DNA of 64,000 nucleotides from Bradyrhizobium manausense. Lineage in GTDB: Bacteria > Pseudomonadota > Alphaproteobacteria > Rhizobiales > Xanthobacteraceae. Numbering within the stretch: the first letter of the stretch is position 1; each line of letters begins with the position of its first letter. Below are positions 35,252-42,729 of this stretch, in pieces. A program made the translations under genes and the position numbers. The stretch lies in assembly GCF_018129685.1 (NCBI RefSeq), contig NZ_JAFCLG010000013.1, forward strand, positions 1 through 64,000, given 5' to 3'. The notes below the pieces were generated by a model. That model was given only the letters and a program-made list of their open reading frames with translations, made no database searches and had not been told where the DNA came from.

Positions 35252-36123
35252 GCAGTTCCTCTGACTCAACTTCGACGCACAACCAGACCCATGCTTCAGT
35301 GGTAATTATGTTTGCATGCGCCGATGAAGGCCTTCTCGTCGCCAAGGTCGGCGACAATGCCTTTGCCATGGCACCCGGCTCGGGGGGCCGGTTCTTCCTC
35401 GCGTCGGCCTGGCGTCTTTGCGGCCCGATGGAACAATGGAAACGCTCAGACTTCTACGGTCACGGCGGCGATCTCGAAGACGAGACCGCGTTCCGAGCGC
35501 GCGTTGCGGAAAACGCCGAACACCAGCGCCAGCGTGCCGCCTTGGCGCGGCGCGAAGTCGCCTCGCGCGCATCGACGCCATGGGGCACTTCCCAGCACGC
35601 CACCATCTACGCCGACGGTGTCATCTGTCATTCGACGGCAAGCCATGGCGGCTTCCATCTCGATGCCGGTCATAACGCGAAGATCCATCCCGGCCTTCGC
35701 AGGCGCGGCGGCTGGTATGAGGAAGATTGCGCCTGGGCGGCCGTGGCGCAGGCCTTTCCCGAGCTATTCACGGACTATGAGCGGCGCTGCGCGGATCGGA
35801 CCATCCGCGACTGGTACCCGGACGCCTGGGAAGCGATCCACGGAAAGCGCCTCAAGCCCGGTGAATCTCACGAGAAGGATCGTCGCGCCTTTGAACGTGA
35901 TCACGCATCCGACTGGATCGTGATTTCGGCAATCCGGAGCGATCAGCACGCCGGTATGACCGAATGCGTCGCCACGCTCGGCGGCGATCGAGCCGCCGCC
36001 GAGCAGCGCCGCTATCTCGTCCCGTCGGATCAATATCACGTCGGCCGCTTCGGCTTCGTAATCGATGAGGCTCGCCACCGTCTCTACGACGGTTCGTCGA
36101 GCCTCATTGGCTGGAAACGGTGA
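35248..36123 (+). CDS. Hypothetical plasmid protein (DUF7007-like)
   Basis: 291 residues. The segments WGTSQHATIYADGVICHSTASHGGFHLDAGHNAKIHP, GGWYEEDCAWAAVAQAFPELF and IRDWYPDAWEAIHGKRL recur in plasmid proteins I associate with DUF7007; no activity is known. The His-rich centre (STASHGGFHL, AGHN) hints at metal binding. It is coupled to the previous gene by ATGA overlap. Confidence 0.7.
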   Translation: MSSSSDSTSTHNQTHASVVIMFACADEGLLVAKVGDNAFAMAPGSGGRFFLASAWRLCGPMEQWKRSDFYGHGGDLEDETAFRARVAENAEHQRQRAALARREVASRASTPWGTSQHATIYADGVICHSTASHGGFHLDAGHNAKIHPGLRRRGGWYEEDCAWAAVAQAFPELFTDYERRCADRTIRDWYPDAWEAIHGKRLKPGESHEKDRRAFERDHASDWIVISAIRSDQHAGMTECVATLGGDRAAAEQRRYLVPSDQYHVGRFGFVIDEARHRLYDGSSSLIGWKR

Positions 36124-36131
36124 GGTGCGAT

Positions 36132-36335
36132 ATGCCTTGGCAACTCATCGCCCTCGCCTTCGGATGGCGCGCGGCAGCGGATGAAGACCGCGGCATGCCG
36201 CCCCTCGTCGTCTGGCACCCGCGCTTACGACGTCATTTCACGGGCGCCGACGCCTGGAAGCGCGCGGTCCGCTTGTCAGTGCGTGCGCCGGACACGTCCC
36301 GTCCTTCGCCGTCAAAAGTCAGGAGGCGCCGATGA
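36132..36335 (+). CDS. Small basic hypothetical protein
   Basis: 67 residues (MPWQLIALAFGWRAAADEDR..., ending in VRRRR-like residues). It starts 8 bp after the previous stop with GAGG upstream, and its stop overlaps the next ATG by 4 bp. The coupling is the main evidence that it is real; no family is recognised. Confidence 0.5.
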   Translation: MPWQLIALAFGWRAAADEDRGMPPLVVWHPRLRRHFTGADAWKRAVRLSVRAPDTSRPSPSKVRRRR

Positions 36336-36580
36336 ACCCTCATCTCATCACCGTTTACCTCCTGATTGAGGCGAATGAGCACCCGCAGGGCCAGGTCACC
36401 GAGGCGCTGCAGGGCGTCCTCACGGACGGGATGCGCAGATGCGCTAGTACAGATTCGGCCTCGATCGACTGGGCGATCGCGGGCGACCACATCGCGTTAT
36501 CGATCGCTCAGGTCCCGCTCCTCGACGACTATGCGCCCGACGGGACGGCGTTTCCCCTCTGGCCAGGGACGGCGGTCTGA
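36332..36580 (+). CDS. Small hypothetical protein
   Basis: 82 residues starting MNPHLITVYLLIEANEHPQG, with alternating hydrophobic strands and an acidic character. ATGA overlaps the gene before, and its stop overlaps the start of the next gene. No family recognised. Confidence 0.55.
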   Translation: MNPHLITVYLLIEANEHPQGQVTEALQGVLTDGMRRCASTDSASIDWAIAGDHIALSIAQVPLLDDYAPDGTAFPLWPGTAV

Positions 36581-36891
36581 TGTCGATCACGCCTCAGCAT
36601 CGGGCTCTCCTCGCACGCATGGAAAAGACGCTTCTTCAGACAAGCCGTCACCTTGGCCTGATCGAACGGCAGATCCAAGCACGGGCCGAACGCATGACGA
36701 TCACGTCTCGCACCCAGCGCCGGCAGTCCGGCGGTGGCACCTCGAGATGGACACGCGCGGACGAGCGGGCTTTCCGCGAAAACATCGCGGCGCTCGCCCT
36801 CACGCGGCGCGCCGAGGTCGACGCGTTGATTCGCAAACTCACGCGGCAGGAGGACGCGATTGCGGCGTTCCGGCAGGCGCCATGGGATTGA
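36580..36891 (+). CDS. Small helical hypothetical protein
   Basis: 103 residues, mostly amphipathic helix (HRALLARMEKTLLQTSRHLGLIERQIQARAERM and IAALALTRRAEVDALIRKL), so probably coiled coil. It is the last of five coupled genes from 34778. No family recognised. Confidence 0.55.
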   Translation: MSITPQHRALLARMEKTLLQTSRHLGLIERQIQARAERMTITSRTQRRQSGGGTSRWTRADERAFRENIAALALTRRAEVDALIRKLTRQEDAIAAFRQAPWD

Positions 36892-37462
36892 ACCTGCGCT
36901 CGAAGACCGGGAGGCAACAGGCTGCACCATGACGATTGACGGCTAATCATGTCGCGGGGTATCGGCCAGCGATTCTGCAGCGCAAGTCAGCCGGTCGAGT
37001 AACCCTTGAGCTCCGGCACCGCACGTACTGCGGCGAGCGCTCCCGGAGCAGAGCCTGCGAAAGATGATGTCCAGGCGCGCCACCTCGCCCGCCCCGGCAG
37101 GCAGAAGATGATCACAACGATGGCCAGCAAACCGGGCTGGTCATGGATGCAGGTCATCTCGGCCTTCGTTCCTTTTGACGTCAACCCGTGCCGGCGCCCC
37201 CTCGGGTTTGCTGCGGTCTGAACCGTCGACGGCCCGCTTCAAGGGCAAGTCGCAAGCGATCGGGCGCCCGCCGTCTCGACATGACCAGGCCGCGTCCTGT
37301 GCAGGGCCTTCGGCCCCGCTTGTCCGCACCCCGACCATGCTCGCCTTGGCGGTCCCCGCCCCTTGAAGCGGTCCGCTTGCGCCGGTTCTGGGGGACCGCA
37401 CCCGAGGGGGCGCCGGCACGGGCCGATCGCCTCTCCCGGCGAAACCGAGAAAGGACCTCACC
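36892..37462. other. 570-bp intergenic stretch with a large inverted repeat
   Basis: No supportable gene. Opposed short frames (36987-37184 minus, 37006-37221 plus) have no ribosome sites. The right half is dominated by the 37185-37422 inverted repeat and other stems (CCGCTTCAAGGG and its complement). A promoter for the gene at 37463 is expected here but not defined. Confidence 0.4.
37185..37422. repeat. 23-bp perfect inverted repeat around a 192-bp core
   Basis: 37185-37207 (starting CCCGTGCCGGCGCCCC and ending CTCGGGT) is exactly reverse-complemented at 37400-37422. Inside, CCGCTTCAAGGG near 37228 has a near-complement around 37357-37370, so the pair can nest into a long structure. It lies 40 bp upstream of the gene at 37463. 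It may be a leader structure or a degenerate short mobile element. No target duplication was confirmed. Confidence 0.65.
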
Positions 37463-38050
37463 ATGTCTAAGACCGCCCGTTCTCCTCGCTCATCTGCCGC
37501 CGTCGTTCCGCTCCGCCGCGGCACCACGCTCGAGATGGTCCGGCTCGCCTGTCCCGACGCCGCGCAGGCCAACCGCATCTCCGAGAGCTTCGGCCTCGCC
37601 ACGCTCGACAGCGACGGTATCCGCGACCTCCACGAACGGCTCATCATCGAGACCGCCCAAGCGCTGAAAGACGGCTTGAGCGAGCGCGCCATGCAAATCC
37701 ACCTGCAGCGCATCGTGGGCGCCTATGTCGGATCGGCCCATGGTGCCGGCCAGTTCTACTCCCGCGCGGTGACCGAAGCGCGTGACGCGACCGCCAAGCT
37801 TGCCAACGACAGCCGCGACGAAGATCTCGACGGTCCCGTTGGTTTCGACAGCGCCGCGCAGCGCAAACGAGAATTCGCGGCCGACATGGCCCTCCAGGCC
37901 CACGCGCTCCGCATGGCCGCCGAGGGCGCCGTCACCGCCTACGAGCAGATCGTTGGAGAAACCTGGAAGCCGTTCGAACGGCAGATCGAGCACGCCGGCG
38001 AGACCGTCGGCCGCAAGGCTGCCAAACTTCAGATGGAGTCTTTCGGCTAG
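37463..38050 (+). CDS. Hypothetical helical plasmid protein
   Basis: 195 residues. A basic Ser-rich N-terminus (MSKTARSPRSSAAVVPLRRG) is followed by helices (IRDLHERLIIETAQALKDGLSERAMQIHLQRIVGAYVGSAHGAGQFYS). Similar proteins occur on rhizobial plasmids, but I know no function. A strong terminator follows 7 bp after the stop, so it ends a transcription unit. Confidence 0.7.
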   Translation: MSKTARSPRSSAAVVPLRRGTTLEMVRLACPDAAQANRISESFGLATLDSDGIRDLHERLIIETAQALKDGLSERAMQIHLQRIVGAYVGSAHGAGQFYSRAVTEARDATAKLANDSRDEDLDGPVGFDSAAQRKREFAADMALQAHALRMAAEGAVTAYEQIVGETWKPFERQIEHAGETVGRKAAKLQMESFG

Positions 38051-38056
38051 CCATTC

Positions 38057-38081
38057 GGGCGGGGCATGGCCCCGCCCTTTT
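38057..38081 (+). terminator. Rho-independent terminator
   Basis: A perfect 9-bp stem GGGCGGGGC / GCCCCGCCC with a 3-base loop, then TTTTC. It starts 7 bp after the stop of the preceding gene. Confidence 0.85.
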
Positions 38082-38090
38082 CACTCCCGA

Positions 38091-38124
38091 CGAAAAGGCC
38101 AGTCCTCTCGGGCCGGCCTTTTCG
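38091..38124. terminator. Second hairpin, possibly bidirectional
   Basis: A 10-bp stem CGAAAAGGCC / GGCCTTTTCG with a 14-base loop. It has A and T tracts on opposite sides, so it could stop transcription either way. No gene is supportable from 38125 to 38394. Confidence 0.6.
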
Positions 38125-38394
38125 CATGTCACGCGCGGCGGCGGCGCTGCCATCTGAAAACCAATAGAAAAGAGAAGACCGGCCGATACCGATCGCGGCC
38201 CGTCCCGGGTGATGGTCCTGCTCCGGCTGGTTTGTCCGCGCAACGGCTTCGCCGTCCTCCACTGCGTTGCGGCCCTCCCAACAAACTCCGGTTTTGCGAA
38301 TCGCGCCGACGTGGGTGCGCGGACCTCCCAGTCCTGCGCGGCGGACCTCGTGACGGGGCCGCGATGGGCGCGGCCTCCAACGGAGGTCATGATC

Positions 38395-39321
38395 ATGAGC
38401 CGAAAACAGGAAAAATCCCGCGCGGACATCTACGCGCGCATCACCGATCGCATCGTCGCCGATCTCGAGCGCGGCGTTCGTCCATGGACGCAGCCATGGA
38501 CTGTTGCCAACACCGCTGGCCGCATCACTCGGCCGCTCCGCCACAACGGCCAACCCTATAGCGGTGTGAACGTCATCCTATTGTGGTTCGAGGCGGTCGC
38601 GCGCGGCTTCACCTCGCCGACCTGGATGACCTTCAAACAGGCCATTGAGTTAGGCGGTCACGTCCGCAAGGGCGAGACGAGCAGCACTGTCGTCTACGCC
38701 AGTCGGTTCACGAAAACCGAAACAGATGTCAATGGCGATGGGATCGAGCGCGATATCCCGTTCCTCAAGGCCTATGCCGTTTTCTGCGTCGATCAGATCG
38801 ATGGCTTGCCCGAGCACTGTTACGGCCGGCCGGCGACGGTCTCAACACCGATCGAACGCAACGCGCACGCCGACGCGTTCTTCGCCAACACCGGCGCCGT
38901 CGTCCGCCATGGCGGCACGATGGCGTTCTATGCGCCCTCCTCCGATCACATCCAGATGCCGCCGATCGAAGGTTTTCGCGACGCGGAGTCCTATGTCGCC
39001 GTCCGAGCGCATGAAACCGTTCACTGGACCGCTTCTTCCCACCGCGTCAATCGAGATCTCAGCCGCTACGGCAAGGATCGTAGCGAACGCGCGCGCGAGG
39101 AACTGATCGCGGAACTCGGGAGCTGCTTCCTTTGCGCGGACCTCGGCATCGTGCCCGAACTCGAACCGCGCCCGGATCACGCGAGCTACCTCGCGTCCTG
39201 GCTCGAGGTCTTGTCAAACGAGAAGCGCTTTATCTTCTCGGCCGCCGCGCATGCGCAACGCGCCGTCGCCTACCTGCACGGTCTGCAACCGAAAGCGCTC
39301 GAGGTCGGGGAAGCTGCATGA
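38395..39321 (+). CDS. ArdC-like antirestriction protein (zincin metallopeptidase)
   Basis: 308 residues. CGGAGG lies 8 bp before the ATG at 38395. The N-terminal ArdC ssDNA-binding domain has IYARITDRIVADLERGVRPWTQPW, QPYSGVNVILLWFEAVARGFTSPTWMTFKQA and GGHVRKGETSSTVVYAS. The C-terminal zincin domain has the HETVHWT zinc motif and ELIAELGSCFL for the third ligand. ArdC-type proteins protect incoming single-stranded plasmid DNA against restriction. The length is typical and the gene looks intact. Confidence 0.92.
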   Translation: MSRKQEKSRADIYARITDRIVADLERGVRPWTQPWTVANTAGRITRPLRHNGQPYSGVNVILLWFEAVARGFTSPTWMTFKQAIELGGHVRKGETSSTVVYASRFTKTETDVNGDGIERDIPFLKAYAVFCVDQIDGLPEHCYGRPATVSTPIERNAHADAFFANTGAVVRHGGTMAFYAPSSDHIQMPPIEGFRDAESYVAVRAHETVHWTASSHRVNRDLSRYGKDRSERAREELIAELGSCFLCADLGIVPELEPRPDHASYLASWLEVLSNEKRFIFSAAAHAQRAVAYLHGLQPKALEVGEAA

Positions 39322-39391
39322 TGTACAGACAGCGTGCCGATCCCTGTCGACTTGCGACAGTTCTGCCCACTCGAAGCACGATCAGGTTGCG

Positions 39392-39535
39392 GGTGCTCAG
39401 CCCGGCGCCGGCGTCCAGTCCACAACCCTCGCTCCTATGGCCGCGCACGGCATCATCGATCCGATGCCAGACTGTGCGATCTTCGCAGACACTGGCTGGA
39501 AGCTGACCGTCGTTTACGATCCCTCGCCTCCCTGA
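39392..39535 (+). pseudogene. PP-loop ATPase (PAPS-reductase-like) remnant
   Basis: The 48-codon segment reads GAQPGAGVQSTTLAPMAAHG, then MPDCAIFADTGWKLTVVYD and stops. GAGVQSTTL is the PP-loop and CAIFADTGW the next strand of phage/plasmid proteins related to PAPS reductase. The rest of such proteins (about 200 residues more) is missing, and the usual ending of the second segment is altered. It is a 5' remnant. Confidence 0.65.
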
Positions 39536-39774
39536 CATCGCCGAATGTATTGTCCTTTCCTGTCTGCGTCGTATCGGCGGGCAACATTTGCAGGAATCTG
39601 ATCGGCGCCGCTCGCGGCCAACGGTGGGCATCCATCCCCGTGCGTGCCGTGAACCGGCCTCGCCCTTCGGCGGTTCTCGCCGGGGTTTTCCTCCCGTCAA
39701 TTGTCGTGACCCGATACTCGGCCTCACCGAACTTCCTTCCCCGGGGGGCGTTCCGGGGCTAGCGGGTCGTCGCT

Positions 39775-39978
39775 CTATTGAGCCAACGTCGCTTCCATCC
39801 GCAGTCTCGTTTGATAGGCCGCGCCCTGACGCCTGATGGAGAAGCGGCGCGGTCGTTCGTTTTCAGTCGAGATCTCGACCAGCGGGGCTTGAAACGTTGT
39901 GATGTGTTTGCTGTTGGTGAAATGCGCGTCCGTTGCGCTGGCCCCGAAGGTCGCTGTCGTGTCACCCCGCCGTTTCAT
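39775..39978 (-). CDS. Possible small protein
   Basis: 67 residues, with a believable C-terminal half (HITTFQAPLVEISTENERPR and RRQGAAYQTRLRMEAT). An overlapping minus-strand frame competes with it and no clear ribosome site is visible. The call rests on composition only. Confidence 0.3.
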   Translation of the reverse strand: MKRRGDTTATFGASATDAHFTNSKHITTFQAPLVEISTENERPRRFSIRRQGAAYQTRLRMEATLAQ

Positions 39979-40067
39979 CAGACTCGCCCACGGCGTCCTC
40001 GATTTGGCATGTCTGACCGAAGGCCGTCGTCGCTTTGCTCCGCCTCGCTCTTATCCCCGCAACATCC

Positions 40068-40133
40068 GGCCACGACTTTCTTCCCCTGGCCGCTGTGCGT
40101 CCATTCCTCGCGGAAATCAAGAAAGTCGTGGCC
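40068..40133. repeat. 15-bp inverted repeat upstream of DUF736
   Basis: GGCCACGACTTTCTT at 40068-40082 is exactly reverse-complemented at 40119-40133, with 36 bp between. It lies about 120 bp upstream of the DUF736 start and could be a leader stem or a binding site. Confidence 0.5.
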
Positions 40134-40249
40134 TGGCTGCCCTCTACTTCGTGCCGGCCCCTGCGGGGTGCGGGTCGATCGCCTCCGGTCTGTAGCCAGC
40201 CATCGAGGCCGCGGTGGGCGCGGCCCGGAAAACGGAAAAGGATACGACA

Positions 40250-40561
40250 ATGGCAACCATCGGTACCTTCACCTCGAACGGCAACGGCTTCACCGGCACC
40301 GTCCGCACGCTCGCTCTCAACGCCAAGGCCAAGCTGGTCCGCGTCGAGACCCCCTCCGAAAAGGGTCCGCACTTCCGCATCTTCGCCGGCAATGTCGAGC
40401 TGGGCGCGGCCTGGCAGAAGACCGCGAAGGACACCGAGCGGGACTATCTCTCGGTCAAGCTGGACGACCCGAGCTTCCCGGCCCCGATCTACGCCACCCT
40501 GATCGAGGTGGAAGGTCAGGAGGGCCTCCAGCTCATCTGGTCCCGGCCGAACCGGGACTGA
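40250..40561 (+). CDS. DUF736-family protein
   Basis: 103 residues starting MATIGTFTSNGNGFTGTVRTLALNAKAKLVRV, with GPHFRIFAGNVELGAAW and LSVKLDDPSFPAPIYATLIEVEGQEG: the DUF736 pattern. The family is restricted to plasmids and mobile islands of Alphaproteobacteria; function unknown. Its last 95 bp plus the terminator are duplicated at 48613-48749. The start at 40214 is rejected in favour of the canonical MATIGTF. Confidence 0.93.
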   Translation: MATIGTFTSNGNGFTGTVRTLALNAKAKLVRVETPSEKGPHFRIFAGNVELGAAWQKTAKDTERDYLSVKLDDPSFPAPIYATLIEVEGQEGLQLIWSRPNRD

Positions 40562-40575
40562 GGGGCCTCCACGGC

Positions 40576-40603
40576 AACGGTCCCGCCGAAAGGCGGGGCC
40601 GTT
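40576..40603 (+). terminator. Rho-independent terminator after DUF736
   Basis: Stem AACGGTCCCGCC / GGCGGGGCCGTT with a GAAA loop, ending in TTT. The same hairpin in near-identical form lies at 48722-48749. Confidence 0.75.
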
Positions 40604-40729
40604 TCTGCGTTCCAGCCAAGCGTCTGAATCGCGCGCTCAAGCGGGTAGGCGTTGTTTGCGCAGCGGTCTCTTCGCCCACACGGTGCGCGCCGACCCCTTA
40701 GCCGGTACCGATAGCTCCCTCCGACTGCT

Positions 40730-41809
40730 TCATTGAGCAGCCCCGCTTTCGCGCGCAGCGTTCTCGTTCAAGCGCGTCTCGAGCGAGCTGATGCTGTCGA
40801 GCACAGCCTCGAAATTCGGTGGGTGGCCGAAGATCATGCCTTGCATGGCCCTGTAGTCGAGGCGCAACTGCTCGATCATCGCGTCATGCGGGGCGAGCGC
40901 GAACGAGCCGGGCGCAGCACTCGCGAGATCGAAGTCCGGTCGATTGAAGAACATCCGGGCATGCGCGACGCAGTCCACGCCGAGCGCCGTCTCAGCGATG
41001 GCGGTTTCGCCGACCGGGTCCCCGGCGAGCAGGTGCAAGTCATAGTAATGACGGGACACGCGTTGGCCGCCCCCGCGTAGCTCGCCGCGCTTGTCGAACC
41101 AGCGTCGCAACCCGTGGAGGATGACAACCTTGTCCCAGAAGGTGCGTTCGGGATCGACCGTGCGCACGGCCGGGACGGTCAAATCGAGCGTCGGCAGATC
41201 ATCGTCAACATAGGGTTTGATCGGCACTTCGCTGTTCGGGTCGAGCGCGGATTTCGCGCCCGACTCGATCTTGATCGCCGCCCGCACGTAATCCGATCGC
41301 GGCGTCGCTGCGGGATACCAGATCAGCAGGGTCTGTCCGTCGGGATCGGCGTCGTCGGCTTCAACCCGTGCCGACCCCACATCGAGGCCACTGGCCTGGA
41401 GCCGGTCTTGTAGGATCAGGGTCAACTCAGCGCGCAGCGGGCCGTTGATATAGGCTTGGCAGGCGTCCTTGATCGCATCGAGGCGCGCGCGGCGCTTGTT
41501 ACCGCTCAGCGCGTTAAGCTCCTCAATCGTAGCCGGCTCGCCGATGTCGTCCCGAAACACCGTGACATCGATGTCTTCGGAGAAGCGGTTGATCAGCCCG
41601 AATCCCTTGGAGAGGGAGGTTCCGCCCTTGAAGAGGAGGCGGGGTCCTCCCTTTTTCAGGCCATTGAACAAGGCATCCAGCGTCCAGCAGACCCAGAAGT
41701 CCTTCTCGATATTCTGAGATGTCGTGCCGAGTCGCAGCGCCGTCGTATCGAAGGCGCTCAACATCGTGTCCGACCCGGCCGCGAGAACCTCATCGAAAGC
41801 CGGGTTCAT
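40730..41809 (-). CDS. AbiEii-like nucleotidyltransferase toxin
   Basis: 359 residues. The nucleotidyltransferase motif is at residues 58-81: RLLFKGGTSLSKGFGLINRFSEDIDV, with Gly-Ser and the paired Asp79/Asp81, followed by a helical domain and the DPERTFWDKVVILHGLRRW and SRHYYDLHLL segments typical of AbiEii. In AbiE systems this enzyme transfers nucleotides to tRNA or another target and arrests growth during phage infection. Its start overlaps the antitoxin stop (ATGA). Confidence 0.9.
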   Translation of the reverse strand: MNPAFDEVLAAGSDTMLSAFDTTALRLGTTSQNIEKDFWVCWTLDALFNGLKKGGPRLLFKGGTSLSKGFGLINRFSEDIDVTVFRDDIGEPATIEELNALSGNKRRARLDAIKDACQAYINGPLRAELTLILQDRLQASGLDVGSARVEADDADPDGQTLLIWYPAATPRSDYVRAAIKIESGAKSALDPNSEVPIKPYVDDDLPTLDLTVPAVRTVDPERTFWDKVVILHGLRRWFDKRGELRGGGQRVSRHYYDLHLLAGDPVGETAIAETALGVDCVAHARMFFNRPDFDLASAAPGSFALAPHDAMIEQLRLDYRAMQGMIFGHPPNFEAVLDSISSLETRLNENAARESGAAQ

Positions 41810-42639
41810 GCCTTCGCCCTGCGGGTTGCGCCGCGATTGGCGATTGGTTTCTTCTGGGTGGAGAGCGGTTTCGGCTTCGGAGGTACGACGACAGCGTGAC
41901 TCTGATCGTTATCACTCCTTCTTTGTCGATCATGATCTGCGCCAACATGATCAGCATGATCACGATCATCGTCGATGTGCCGACGACCAACGGCAGCATC
42001 CGCTTCGATGAGCGGCTTAAGAAACACCCGTATCCATGTCGGAAGAGCAGACATACCGGCAGTGAGATCGGCTTTGAGCGGCGGCCCCGCCGTGGGATCC
42101 TCGAAAAGCTTGGCGAGCTTGCGTTTGACCTGATCGCTCTCGCCTTCACGAACCAAGAGATCGCGCAGCCAGTGAAGCGCTTGGACGAGGCGCATTGCCG
42201 GTCGCCCGGCCCAGAACAGTTTGCTGGCCGCGGTCGGACGAAAAGTGATCGTTACGTTACCGAGCTTGATCGCGCGGCGACGGGCGTCGGTATGCACCAG
42301 GATTTTGGCCGGGACGGCGTCAGTCAGGCCGAGATCGTTCGCCGCGGTCATGCCGTCGACGAGCATCCGCGTTTGGTCGCGTCGTCCAACGGCGTCGATG
42401 ACCGAGCGCGGATCGGGCGGGTTGGGTTTTTGGGTAAGCTTGTTAAAGCCAGGCTGATCGTAGAGCCCGCGATCGATGCGCCTGAGGGTTTCGGCCTTCG
42501 TCAGCCGCTGCAATGCCTTATCGATGGCGTCCCGCGAGGCGAGATCCACGAAATCACTGGGCGTCCAGACCTTACGCGGTGCGTCCGCACGGATGCGGTC
42601 GAGCATGGCTGTCTTCAGATCGAGCGGGGCGCTATTCAT
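41806..42639 (-). CDS. AbiEi-like (DUF6088-type) antitoxin and repressor
   Basis: 277 residues from the ATG at 42639. The N-terminal winged helix has VWTPSDFVDLASRDAIDKALQRLTKAETLRRIDRGLYDQPG. The middle, MLVDGMTAANDLGLTDAVPAKILVHTDARRRAI, matches the antitoxin domain. The C-terminus (about 70 residues) is His/Asp-rich and then Lys/Pro-rich, unusual for the family. It is translationally coupled to the toxin and probably represses the operon at the inverted repeats upstream. Confidence 0.85.
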   Translation of the reverse strand: MNSAPLDLKTAMLDRIRADAPRKVWTPSDFVDLASRDAIDKALQRLTKAETLRRIDRGLYDQPGFNKLTQKPNPPDPRSVIDAVGRRDQTRMLVDGMTAANDLGLTDAVPAKILVHTDARRRAIKLGNVTITFRPTAASKLFWAGRPAMRLVQALHWLRDLLVREGESDQVKRKLAKLFEDPTAGPPLKADLTAGMSALPTWIRVFLKPLIEADAAVGRRHIDDDRDHADHVGADHDRQRRSDNDQSHAVVVPPKPKPLSTQKKPIANRGATRRAKA

Positions 42640-42641
42640 GT

Positions 42642-42709
42642 CCGAAATTTGTATACGTTTTTCGGACCGACTGCAAGCGGGGTGTCCGAAATACATATAC
42701 AAATTTCGG
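42642..42709. promoter_or_regulatory. Inverted-repeat operators of the AbiE pair
   Basis: CCGAAATTTGTATA at 42642-42655 is exactly reverse-complemented at 42696-42709. A partial third arm (TCCGAAATACATATAC) starts at 42685. The first arm abuts the antitoxin start. AbiEi proteins are known to bind paired inverted repeats in their own promoters, which fits. Confidence 0.65.
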
Positions 42710-42729
42710 TCCAACCAGGGCGCGGCTTT

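Larger units (their letters stand above)
39536..40249. other. Intergenic stretch between the remnant and DUF736
   Basis: About 710 bp. It contains a possible minus-strand small gene (39775-39978), a 15-bp stem at 40068-40133 and several GC hairpins near 39655-39770. I see no other gene. Confidence 0.4.

Noticed and set aside
36987..37221. Opposed short frames, one with a hydrophobic stretch
   Set aside because: No ribosome sites, mutually overlapping, no recognisable domain.
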